Part shown: positions 17,608-26,800 of the stretch, piece by piece | Layout: each line of letters begins with the position of its first letter | How positions within the stretch are numbered: the stretch's first letter is position 1 | Assembly: GCF_001757105.1 (NCBI RefSeq) | Contig: NZ_MDHN01000008.1 | Coordinates: 124,001-188,000, forward strand | Length of the DNA stretch: 64,000 nucleotides | Reading direction: 5' to 3' | Source of the DNA: Alteromonas confluentis | Lineage (GTDB): Bacteria > Pseudomonadota > Gammaproteobacteria > Enterobacterales > Alteromonadaceae | Program-made: the position numbers and the translations under genes | Notes under the pieces: model-generated | The model's input: the letters and a program-made list of their open reading frames with translations, nothing else | What the model was told of the DNA's origin: nothing | Database searches by the model: none

Positions 17608-18972
17608 ATGTTAAAGCAGATTAAATTCGTCGCAGCTGGTCTTGCCGCTGCCACATTAAGCTTCGGTGCAATGGCGGAAAACGAACGCGCACTGGACTTA
17701 GACGCACTGTTAAAGCAACTGGAAGAAGGCCAGTTTGCACAGTCTCAACAAAACAAACAGCGCGAGCAGGATTTCGTTGCACAGCGTGCACAGCAGGATC
17801 AAATCCTGGCTGATACCCGCAAGCAACGCGATAACGCGCTGAAAACGTCTGAAAACCTGGAAACCCAGTTCGAAGAAAACGAATTCAAACTGGCTGACCT
17901 GAATCAGGCGCTGGATACCCGTTTAGGTTCATTAAAAGAACTGTTCGGTGTGCTGCAACAAGTTGCTGGCGACACTAAGAGCAAGTTCCAGAACTCTGTG
18001 GTTTCTGCACAAATCCCTGGCCGTGCCGAGTTCCTCGACAATATGGCGCAGGCAATGGGCAAGAGCTCTAAGCTGGCTTCTATCGAAGAAATCGAGCGCG
18101 TATGGTTCGAAATGCAGCGTGAGATGACTGAATCTGGCAAAGTCACCAAGTTCGAAACCTCTGTGGTTGAAGCGGGTGGCGAGAAAGTCAATAAAGAAAT
18201 CGTTCGCGTAGGTCCGTTCGCTCTGGTTGCTGACGGTAAATACCTCGACTTCAACGGTATTACTGGCACCGTAGCTGAACTGGTTCGTCAACCTGCTGAC
18301 CGTTACGGCGACTCTGCACAGGCACTGCAAAACTCAAACGGTGAACTGGTTGAGTTTGGTATCGACCCAACTGGCGGTTCTATTCTTGGCCTGCTGGTTC
18401 AGGCACCTGACCTGAAAGAACGTGTAGAGCAGGGCGGTGAAGTTGGTTACATTATCCTTATCGTAGGTGCGATTGGTCTGCTGCTGGCGCTTGAGCGTCT
18501 GATTAGCCTGACACTCATCAACGGTAAAGTGCAGAAGCAGCTGAAACGCAAAGAAATCAAAACAGATAACCCGCTGGGCCGCGTACTGAAAGTACGTGAA
18601 GACCACCCTGATGCAGACGTTGAGGCGCTGGAACTGCACCTGACAGAAGCGATTCTGGGCGAAGTACCGAAGCTGGGCCGTAACCTGACAATCATCAAGA
18701 TTATCTCTGTTGTTGCACCGCTGATGGGTCTTCTGGGTACAGTAACCGGTATGATCAACACCTTCCAGGCAATTACCCTGTTTGGTACTGGCGACCCGAA
18801 ACTGATGGCCGGTGGTATTTCTACCGCGTTGGTAACCACGGTACTGGGTCTGGTAGTGGCCATACCTATGACACTGCTGTACGCCATGCTGAATACCCGT
18901 AGCAAGAACATCGTTTACGTACTGCAGGAACAGGCGTCAGGTGTAATCGCTGAGCGCGCAGAGCGAGGCTAA
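17608..18972 (+). CDS. ttpC: TtpC-like ExbB/MotA-TolQ-PP channel protein with periplasmic coiled coil
   Basis: A 454-aa inner-membrane protein. A cleavable signal (about 1-23) leads into a periplasmic coiled coil (about 30-120) and a globular region, then a MotA/TolQ/ExbB domain with membrane helices at about 283-305 (VGYIILIVGAIGLLLALERL), 365-385 (VAPLMGLLGTVTGMINTF) and 400-425. This architecture is that of Vibrio TtpC, an essential partner of the TonB2 system alongside a standard ExbB. AGAGG lies upstream of the ATG. It is followed after four bases by exbB. Confidence 0.9.
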   Translation: MLKQIKFVAAGLAAATLSFGAMAENERALDLDALLKQLEEGQFAQSQQNKQREQDFVAQRAQQDQILADTRKQRDNALKTSENLETQFEENEFKLADLNQALDTRLGSLKELFGVLQQVAGDTKSKFQNSVVSAQIPGRAEFLDNMAQAMGKSSKLASIEEIERVWFEMQREMTESGKVTKFETSVVEAGGEKVNKEIVRVGPFALVADGKYLDFNGITGTVAELVRQPADRYGDSAQALQNSNGELVEFGIDPTGGSILGLLVQAPDLKERVEQGGEVGYIILIVGAIGLLLALERLISLTLINGKVQKQLKRKEIKTDNPLGRVLKVREDHPDADVEALELHLTEAILGEVPKLGRNLTIIKIISVVAPLMGLLGTVTGMINTFQAITLFGTGDPKLMAGGISTALVTTVLGLVVAIPMTLLYAMLNTRSKNIVYVLQEQASGVIAERAERG

Positions 18973-18976
18973 GCCG

Positions 18977-19501
18977 ATGATCGCATTCCTCGAAGCAATA
19001 CGCGATTTTACAGAGACTGGGGGCCAGGTTCTGCTGGTCATCGGTCTGCTGATATTCATCATGTGGTTGCTGATCCTCGAGCGTGCGATGTACCTGCTGA
19101 TTTGGCACAAAAACTACAAGAATCAAGCGGTAGCTGACTGGAAAGCCCGTCAGGACCGCTCCTCCTGGTTCGCTGAGCAAGTCCGTGCAAAAACGGTTTC
19201 AGCGTTAACCATTCAGTTACGGGGCAGTATCCCGATTATTCAGTCGCTGGTAGCACTTTGTCCGCTACTGGGTCTGATGGGAACCGTAACCGGTATGATT
19301 GAAGTTTTTGACGTAATGGCCATTTCCGGCTCGGGTAACGCCCGCTCTATGGCATCAGGTGTCTCCAAAGCTACTATCCCCACAATGGCGGGCATGGTAG
19401 GCGCACTGTCAGGCGTATTCGCCTCGACCTGGTTGAACCGTATGGTGAAAACCGAGCGCATGAAACTGGAAGATGCACTAATTATTGACCGCAAAGGCTA
19501 A
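18977..19501 (+). CDS. exbB: ExbB proton-channel protein
   Basis: A 174-aa inner-membrane protein of the ExbB/TolQ/MotA family. Three hydrophobic segments are visible: about 15-38, around CPLLGLMGTVTGMIEVFDV, and TIPTMAGMVGALSGVFAS. With ExbD it forms the proton-driven motor that energises TonB. It is a short ExbB without the N-terminal extension seen in its TtpC-like neighbour. Confidence 0.93.
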   Translation: MIAFLEAIRDFTETGGQVLLVIGLLIFIMWLLILERAMYLLIWHKNYKNQAVADWKARQDRSSWFAEQVRAKTVSALTIQLRGSIPIIQSLVALCPLLGLMGTVTGMIEVFDVMAISGSGNARSMASGVSKATIPTMAGMVGALSGVFASTWLNRMVKTERMKLEDALIIDRKG

Positions 19502-19524
19502 GGCCTTAGGCCAGGAACAAAATT

Positions 19525-19932
19525 ATGAAGCAGCATTTTCAAAATCTGATTGACGAAGAAGAAGCCACCATTGATATGACGCCCATGCTGGACGTTGTTT
19601 TCATCATGCTTATCTTCTTCATTGTAACCGCGTCTTTCGTAAAAGAAGCCGGTATCGATGTTAACCGTCCTGAAGCGGCGACTGCGGTAAAACAGGATCG
19701 CGCCAATATTCTTATCGCGATTTCTGATACCGGTGAAATCTGGATCAACAAGCGTCGTGTTGATGTGCGTGCCGTACAGGCCAACATCGAGCGTCTGCAT
19801 GCCGAGAACCCGCAGGGTACGGTAGTGATCCAGGCAGATCAGAAAGCCACTACGGATACCCTGATCAAGGTGATGGATGCCTCCCGTGCGGCAGGCGTTT
19901 ACGAAGTTTCAATCGCAGCACAAGAGCCTTAA
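19525..19932 (+). CDS. exbD: ExbD proton-channel protein
   Basis: A 135-aa protein with a single N-terminal membrane helix (about 22-42) carrying the essential proton-handling Asp23 in DMTPMLDVVFIMLIFFI, followed by a periplasmic domain ending in MDASRAAGVYEVSIAAQEP. The spacing to exbB (23 bases) and tonB (3 bases) supports one operon. Confidence 0.94.
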   Translation: MKQHFQNLIDEEEATIDMTPMLDVVFIMLIFFIVTASFVKEAGIDVNRPEAATAVKQDRANILIAISDTGEIWINKRRVDVRAVQANIERLHAENPQGTVVIQADQKATTDTLIKVMDASRAAGVYEVSIAAQEP

Positions 19933-19935
19933 GCC

Positions 19936-20544
19936 ATGCCACGATTTATCATCGCATTTGTCATTTCGCTGGCGATCACGCTCGGCCTGTTCTTCCTGAT
20001 GCAATCACTCATCAAGATGGGCGGCAGTGCGCTGACAGAGCCACCAAAAGGCAGTGTGCTTGACTTTGTGCGGGTGAAGAAAGAGGAAACGGTTGAACAA
20101 AAAGACCGTAAACCTCGGAAGCCACCACCGCCAAAAGAGCCACCGCCGCAAATGAGTTCACCACAAATGGACTCACCGTCTCCAGACGCCAATGGTACTT
20201 CAATGGACTTTGGCGGTGATATGGCGGCTGACGTTGCCCTTGATGGCGGTCTGGCGCTGGAATCCGGTGACGGTGAATACCTGCCAATCGTTAAGGTTGC
20301 GCCTGTGTATCCACGCCGGGCACTGCAACGTGGTATCGAAGGTTTTGTTATCGTGGAATTTATGGTAACCAAACAAGGTACAGTGCGCGATCCGATTGTG
20401 GTTGAAGCCAATCCATCCGGCATTTTTGAACAGGCTGCTATGGACGCCGCTATGAAGTTCAAATATAAGCCGCGGGTAGTTAACGGTGAAGCCACGGAAG
20501 TATCTGGCGTGCAAAACCGTATTACCTTCCAGATTGACGGGTAA
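19936..20544 (+). CDS. tonB: TonB energy transducer
   Basis: A 202-aa TonB2-type protein. An N-terminal membrane anchor (about 4-26), a short proline-rich spacer (about 60-83, KPPPPKEPPP), a Gly/Asp-rich linker and the C-terminal TonB fold (VAPVYPRRALQRGIEGFVIV) are seen. The spacer is short compared with E. coli TonB (239 aa), as in TonB2 proteins. It would contact the TonB box of the receptor encoded upstream. Confidence 0.93.
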   Translation: MPRFIIAFVISLAITLGLFFLMQSLIKMGGSALTEPPKGSVLDFVRVKKEETVEQKDRKPRKPPPPKEPPPQMSSPQMDSPSPDANGTSMDFGGDMAADVALDGGLALESGDGEYLPIVKVAPVYPRRALQRGIEGFVIVEFMVTKQGTVRDPIVVEANPSGIFEQAAMDAAMKFKYKPRVVNGEATEVSGVQNRITFQIDG

Positions 20545-20549
20545 GTATT

Positions 20550-21866
20550 ATGAGTAAGCATTTATCCAAACGATTTGCGTGTGTACTGTCGCTGGCCATG
20601 ATGGCGGTGACAGTGGTACCGGCTGCATTGATAAGCGGCGAGGCACAAGCACAGGAAACCAAAGCCAGCGACAAGAAAACCCGTCGGGTACCTACGTTGC
20701 GTGGCAAGGTGTACGAGCAGCTTGCGCGTGCACAGGCAGCAGGTGACGCCGGTAATATCGACGAAGCTATTGCTATCCTTGATGAAGTTAAGGATAAAGA
20801 TAGTTCAATGAACAGCTACGAACAGGCCATGATGTATAACTTCTATGGCTTTATTTACTACAACAACGAAGATTACGACAAAGCGTTGGAAAACTTCGCC
20901 CAGGTAGTAGAGCAACAACCCATCCCGGAGAAATTCGAGATGACCACGCTGTTCAGTTTGTCACAGCTGAATCTGATGCAGGGTAATTACCAGGCCAGTA
21001 TCGATTATCTTGAGCGCTGGGAAGCGCTGAACGATGGTCCGGTGCCGGTAAAAAATCTGGTACTGAAAGCCCAGGCTTATTATCAGGCTAAGGAATACGC
21101 CAAAGCGGAACCGTTTATCGTGCAAGCGATAAAAGACCACGAAGCGGAAGGCATGATCCCTGATGAGAACTGGTTAATCCTGCAGCGCGCGATTTATTAC
21201 GAGCTCAAGCAACCTGAGAAAGTAAAGAACGTGCTAATCAAACTGGTAAAACTGTTTGATGAGCCAAAATACTGGATTCAGCTTGCCGGTATGTACGGTG
21301 AACTGGGCGAAGAGCGCAAGCAACTCGCGATCATGGAATCTGCCTACCAAATGGGTTACGTGGAATCGGCTGCCGATGTCTTTAACCTGGCGCAACTGTA
21401 TTACTATCACAAGGTACCTTACAAAGGCGCACTGCTGATGGAACAGGCCATGAAAGACGGCACGCTGGAGAGAAACCTGCGTAATATGCGTTTCCTGGGC
21501 CAAAGCTGGACGTTAGCAAAAGAACAGGGTAAAGCCATTCCAGTAATGCAGTCGGCGGCAGAAATGTCGGAAGACGGTGAGCTGGATGCGCAGCTAGCGC
21601 AAATTCTGCTTAACGCAGAGCGCTGGGACGACGCCATTGTTTCTGCTGACCACGCCATCGAAAAGGGTCAACTGCGTAATCCGGGTCTGGTTTATCTGAT
21701 TAAAGGCATGGCGCTGTACAACAAAAAGCAGTATGCCGCAGCCTTAAATCAACTGGCTGAAGCCGAGAAGCATCAGCGCAGCAAAGCCATGGCGCAACAG
21801 TGGAAACGCTTTGTTGAGTCTGAAAAGACCCAACAGGAAGCCATCTCCGCTGAGCTTTCTATCTAG
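20550..21866 (+). CDS. Secreted TPR protein of the TonB operon
   Basis: A 438-aa protein with a signal peptide (cleavage near residue 35, SGEAQAQ/E) and several tetratricopeptide-like repeats, for example YNFYGFIYYNNEDYDKALEN near residue 95 and a repeat near residue 365 (DAIVSADHAIEKGQ). It is the last gene of the operon, five bases after tonB. TPR proteins in this position are common in TtpC-type clusters and are thought to act as periplasmic adaptors; the partner here is not known. Confidence 0.85.
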   Translation: MSKHLSKRFACVLSLAMMAVTVVPAALISGEAQAQETKASDKKTRRVPTLRGKVYEQLARAQAAGDAGNIDEAIAILDEVKDKDSSMNSYEQAMMYNFYGFIYYNNEDYDKALENFAQVVEQQPIPEKFEMTTLFSLSQLNLMQGNYQASIDYLERWEALNDGPVPVKNLVLKAQAYYQAKEYAKAEPFIVQAIKDHEAEGMIPDENWLILQRAIYYELKQPEKVKNVLIKLVKLFDEPKYWIQLAGMYGELGEERKQLAIMESAYQMGYVESAADVFNLAQLYYYHKVPYKGALLMEQAMKDGTLERNLRNMRFLGQSWTLAKEQGKAIPVMQSAAEMSEDGELDAQLAQILLNAERWDDAIVSADHAIEKGQLRNPGLVYLIKGMALYNKKQYAAALNQLAEAEKHQRSKAMAQQWKRFVESEKTQQEAISAELSI

Positions 21867-21884
21867 ATTCAAAAATACGTTACG

Positions 21885-21910
21885 AGGCCGGTTTTACACC
21901 GGCCTTTTTT
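21885..21910 (+). terminator. Intrinsic terminator of the TonB operon
   Basis: AGGCCGGT / ACCGGCCT stem with a 5-base loop followed by TTTTTT. Confidence 0.92.
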
Positions 21911-22156
21911 ATTACTTTCATTTACAGTGTCATATTCACCGTCTATCCTCACTAGCCTAACGACAACGCTTTACTGTTAACGCATGAGCTAACGTTTCTT
22001 GAAATTCATTCCTATGTATAGCTTTGGTAGCCATAGTTTTTCTCAAAGTCATGTATAGTTTTGTAAAGCGTATTATTTATGCCTGATACAATAATAAAAC
22101 CAGGCCCGCTGAAAGTGGCGTATAAAGCTTTCAGCGACATAAAAAGGGGCATGCCT

Positions 22157-22804
22157 ATGTCTGACAACAGTATCATTAACGAGAACAGTTATAATCTGAC
22201 ACCGATGCTATATGACATCCGTGGCTTTTTTATTCTCACCTTTGCCTATCGCAACACGCTATCCTCACAGGTTAAATTTTTCGCCGAAAATCTCAAAGGC
22301 AAGCATTTGGAATGTGCCATTGGCACCGGTACCTTCACGCAAATTTGCATGAAGCACGCCCGCAAAAAATTAAAAGGTCAGGAATTCTCGCTGGTCGGGG
22401 TGGATTACTCCAAAGCACTCATGGGTGGAGCGAAGAAAAAGCTCAAGGGGGCGGAACTGGCCATTGAAGATCTTCGCAATATGACCTACGAAGATGAAAC
22501 CTTCGATACCGCTAACCTGCCTAATGGCTATCACACCATTGGTGGCATAGATGAAGCCATGCACGAAATCGTGCGGGTACTTAAAACTGGCGGAACCCTG
22601 TACATGAATGTGCTGTTGTATCCCGGCGAGGGCTTCATGAACAGCCTAAGCGCAAAAGTGAATGATTACGGGCAAAGCATCGGTATTTTGAATCGCCCGT
22701 ATACTCGGGAAGAAGTGCTGGAAAGCCTGCCGAAATTTGGCTTGCGTCTCGATGATGAAAAGACCATTCAGAACTGCATTTTTCTGAAGACCACTAAAAT
22801 ATAA
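22157..22804 (+). CDS. Class I SAM-dependent methyltransferase
   Basis: A 215-aa soluble methyltransferase with motif I HLECAIGTGTFT (about residues 53-64), an acidic loop VGVDYSKALM and motif IV region TANLPNGYHTIGGIDEAMHE. The start at 22157 is set by AAAGGGG at 22143-22149; in-frame ATGs at 22151 and 22079 are poorly placed. The substrate cannot be told; the fold resembles small-molecule (UbiE/menaquinone-like) methyltransferases. It stands alone. Upstream, ATGTATAG(C/T)TTTG occurs twice (22014 and 22051). Confidence 0.8.
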   Translation: MSDNSIINENSYNLTPMLYDIRGFFILTFAYRNTLSSQVKFFAENLKGKHLECAIGTGTFTQICMKHARKKLKGQEFSLVGVDYSKALMGGAKKKLKGAELAIEDLRNMTYEDETFDTANLPNGYHTIGGIDEAMHEIVRVLKTGGTLYMNVLLYPGEGFMNSLSAKVNDYGQSIGILNRPYTREEVLESLPKFGLRLDDEKTIQNCIFLKTTKI

Positions 22805-22806
22805 AA

Positions 22807-23871
22807 TCAGTCATCCACAAACCGCATTGTTAGGGCAGACGAGTCGTGTTGTTCAGATACCTCGTCCGCTTTATGCTTTATCGCCAGTATTTGGCTACGA
22901 ATATTTAAAAACGTGCTCACCATGTCAGGGTCGAAGTGCGAACCGGCCTGAGACTGAATATAATCAAACGCATCCTCTTCGCTCCAGGCTTTCTTATAAG
23001 GCCGCACCATGGTGAGTGCATCGAAAACATCGGCAATGGCCACAATTCTGCCAGACTCTGGAATGGCGTCGCCTTTCAAACCTGAAGGGTAGCCCGAGCC
23101 ATCCCACTTCTCATGATGTGTCAGCGCCACTTCGGCGGCGAGTTTGAATAATACCGCATCACTGTTATTGAGGATCTCATAGCCAATGCGGGCGTGGGTT
23201 CGCATTACCACCATCTCTTCTTCGGTAAGACGGCGAGGTGCTTTTAAAATAGCATCGGGAATACCTATTTTACCGGTATCGTGCATAGGGGCTGCAAACT
23301 CCAGCAGCTTGGCCCGTTCGGCAGACCAGCCAATGGCTTGCGCCAGTTCACGTGCATACGCTGCCATTCGCCAGATATGCAGGCCGGTATCATTGTCGTT
23401 GTAGTGGCCTGCTGCTGCTAACATGCTAATGGCACTTAGTTGGCTTTGTGCCAGCTCCCGGGTACGCATTTCCACTTCCCGTTCGGTCTGTCGCTGCTGG
23501 TGTGCCAGGGCGATATGGGTTTTAACCCGGGCCAGTACCAAGGCGGGTACGATGGGTTTGGCAATATAATCCACGGCGCCCACTTCAAAACCCCGCTCTT
23601 CGTCTTCACCTTGTCCGAGTGCGGTGACGAAAATTACCGGAATCCCCGCCGTTTTAGGATTGGCTTTGAGCTGCCTGCACACTTCCAGACCATCGAGATC
23701 TGGCATCATGATATCTAGCAGGATGAGATCCGGTGTGGCTTTGGCCACAATTTTCAGTGCAATTTCACCGGACGGTGCCACTTTCACCTGATAGTGCTGG
23801 ATCAGAATGTCTTTGAGGATATCAATGTTTGCTGGTTCATCATCCACTACCAGCACGCTAAATTCTTTCAC
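22807..23871 (-). CDS. Response regulator with HD-GYP c-di-GMP phosphodiesterase output
   Basis: A 354-aa two-domain protein. The receiver (about 1-122) has DDE at 10-12, phospho-acceptor Asp53 (LLDIMMPDLDG) and Lys105. The HD-GYP domain (about 140-335) keeps HDTGKIGIPD (197-206) and HHEKWDGSGYP (252-262), so it should degrade cyclic di-GMP to GMP. The gene overlaps the hybrid kinase gene by four bases, making it that kinase's probable target. It is convergent with the methyltransferase gene, two bases apart. Confidence 0.93.
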   Translation of the reverse strand: MKEFSVLVVDDEPANIDILKDILIQHYQVKVAPSGEIALKIVAKATPDLILLDIMMPDLDGLEVCRQLKANPKTAGIPVIFVTALGQGEDEERGFEVGAVDYIAKPIVPALVLARVKTHIALAHQQRQTEREVEMRTRELAQSQLSAISMLAAAGHYNDNDTGLHIWRMAAYARELAQAIGWSAERAKLLEFAAPMHDTGKIGIPDAILKAPRRLTEEEMVVMRTHARIGYEILNNSDAVLFKLAAEVALTHHEKWDGSGYPSGLKGDAIPESGRIVAIADVFDALTMVRPYKKAWSEEDAFDYIQSQAGSHFDPDMVSTFLNIRSQILAIKHKADEVSEQHDSSALTMRFVDD

Positions 23872-26800
23872 TGTAAGCTCGTCATTTCTGGTTGCGTCAT
23901 CAGCGGCCGTAGAAGGTCGCCCGCTGCTTCAAAATCATACTGAGATACTTTCTGTATGGCCTGCTTGAGTACCCAGCGATGCGCTGACTGTTGATAATTA
24001 TTGTACAATTGCTGCAACGCGTCACCTGCATTAGCGTCGTAATCTTCCAGCAGATGAATAATTTTGCCTAGCTCTGCTGAAATAGGTTGCTCGGGGGCCG
24101 TGGTCGTTGTCTCCGGCGACATGACGGTTAAGCTGGCCACCGCTTTTTTCACGGTTGTGTCTAACTCCCGGGCGAGCTCTGCTGCCCCGGTGAGTTTGTC
24201 CTGACTGTCTGTGAGCTCACTGAATTTTCTAAACTGTGTCAGTAGTCGGCTGGCACCAATATTACTGGCATGCTGCTTAAGCGTATCGAGTTCTGCATGG
24301 GGTAAATCATCATGAAAGGCGCTGACGAGTGCAGACACGTGACTGCCGTAGTGCTGATAAGTTTGGCAGAACGCCAGCAGTGCCAAATCAAAATCATCAT
24401 GTTTCGATGGTAAGGTGAAATCTTCCGGGAGTACCGACGGGTAACTAACGAAATCATCAAGCGCAGTCAGTAGCTCATCATAGTTAATGGGTTTCGATAA
24501 CAGGGCGCACATACCGGAATCATGCACTAAGTCTGTGATCAGGGCGGGATCTTCGGTAGACATACAGATAATGGGCACAGTAAGCCCGCTCCCCAGGATC
24601 AGGCTGTCTGCGACTTCCCAACCGGGTAAATCAGGCAGTTTATTGCTGATAATAAGGGCGTCGAAATGTTCCTGCTTACACAACGAAATACAGTCTGCTC
24701 CTTGTTTTACTGAGTGGGGCTTGATGCCGGAGGCAGAAAGCTGTTGAGTGAGTACGGTTTGGCTAATATCGTCATCATCAACAATAAGGATGCGCTTGCC
24801 AGACAACCGGTGCTCAATCATGGCGGTTTCTTCCAATGAACGGTATCCCGCCTGATTCATCCCTGAACCCGTGTGTTCGCTGAGAAAATTGTGCAGCGAA
24901 CTCTGGGTGAAGGGTAACTGCATCACCACAGCCTGATGCAGTCCGTGGGCCGCAAGCAGTTGTCGCATGTCTTGCTGATTACCCGATGTCAGAATACGCA
25001 ATCGGGAATAATCGAGGCTACGTTGTTTAAACGCCTCAGATAACGCTGCCATGCTTTGCGCAGAAATGTTGTCTGCAAGAATTAACAAATGGGTGGTTTG
25101 TTCCGGCAGCGAGTCGGCCTGATGGGTATGACAAAAGGCATGAGGTACTGCCAGGGTTGCCAAAGTGCCGTTCAGATAATCCACTGCGGCAACGAGTTTG
25201 TCATCTAAACAACAGATGGTAAGAAACTGGTGGGCGCCCAGCGATGGTAATGGGGCAATATTCGCATTACCTGCGCGTAGCAGCTCCAGCTTGATCACAA
25301 ATGTGCTGCCTTTATCGGTTTCGCTGTCTACCGCGATACTGCCGTGCATCAGTTCAACCAGGTGACGGGTTATACTCATACCAAGACCCGTACCGCCGTA
25401 TTTACGGGATATCGACGCGTCGGCCTGGGTAAATGGGTCGAACAGATGTTGTAACTGTTCTTCGCTTAAACCAATGCCCGTATCACTGACGCGCAGTTCA
25501 GTGAAGATACGGTTGCCGGGCAAGGTTTCCAGTTTTACCGACACCACAATTTCACCATGGTGGGTAAATTTCACCGCATTGCTTACCAGGTTGTTGAAGA
25601 TTTGCATGAGTCGACTTTCGTCGCCAAGCAGCGGTACAGACATATCACCATGCATATCGAACAGTAAGAGTAATCCTTTACTGTGGGCTCTGTCCTGAAA
25701 CATGACCGCCACTTTTTCTAACAGGTCATTAAAACAAAATGGCTGTATGTCTAAATCCGTTTTACCCGCTTCAATTTTGGAATAATCGAGTATGTCAGAA
25801 ATGATACTGAGCAGGGTGTTGGCGCTGTGCGTGGCTTTTTCAAGATAGTCTCGCTGCAGCACCGTTAACGGCGTTTTCAGCACCAGGTGGGTAAGGCCAA
25901 TAATGGCATTCAAGGGCGTTCTTATCTCGTGACTCATGTTCGCCAGAAACTCACCTTTGGCGTTGTTCGCCCGTTCAGCCTGGGCATAGGCATCCCGCAT
26001 GGCTTCTTCAATATTTTTACGTTCACTGATATTGCGAAACACGCCCACGTAACCCCTTGGCGTATCGTATTCGTCAACCAAAGGCACCGCGGTAACCGAT
26101 ACCGGGAATATGCGTCCATCTTTATGGGTAAAATAGGTTTCTTCAGAGAAGTAAATCTCGCCGTTTTTGATGGTTTTAAGTAAAGGACTTTGCTGCACAG
26201 GAATAAACGCCCGCTGTGGAGACTGAAACTGAATGGTGTCGTGAAAACGACGGGTTTGTAGCTCTTCCAGAGTCCAGCCTAGTAACCTCGATGCTTCTGG
26301 ATTCAGAAAGCGCGTATGACCGATGAGATCTACCGAGAAAATACCCTCACCAATAGAATCCGTTATGCTCTGATAAAACCGCTGACTGTCTGACAGGCGC
26401 GTTTCCAGCAGTTTCTGGTGGGTAATGTCGGTCATGATCACCACATATCGAACTGGCTTATCTGTGGTATCGCACACTGGCACTACCGTGGATGACACCC
26501 AAAATACGTCACCGTTTTTAGTATGGTTATGTATTTCGCCGTGCCACACTTTGCCACTTCCGGCGGTGTCCCAAATGGACTTGTAGGTTTCTTCGCGGTG
26601 ATAGCCACTGCGAAGCAGGTCAAGCCGGTTGCCGATCAGCTCTCCTTCACTGAACCCTGATATTTCACACAACTTGCTGTTGGCGTAAAGAATTTCCCGG
26701 TTGCTATCGACCACGGCAATGATGGCATGTTGATCGATGGCTTGCCGTTGGATCTCAACTTCACGTAAGGCTTCGTGACGCTCACGGCTCAATTGCGTCA

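Noticed and set aside
19929..20561. Antisense reading frame of about 210 codons opposite tonB
   Set aside because: Low-complexity Ser/Gly-rich translation mirroring the proline-rich tonB strand; a shadow.
22014..22064. Repeated ATGTATAG(C/T)TTTG upstream of the methyltransferase
   Set aside because: Two imperfect AT-rich copies only; too little to call an operator.
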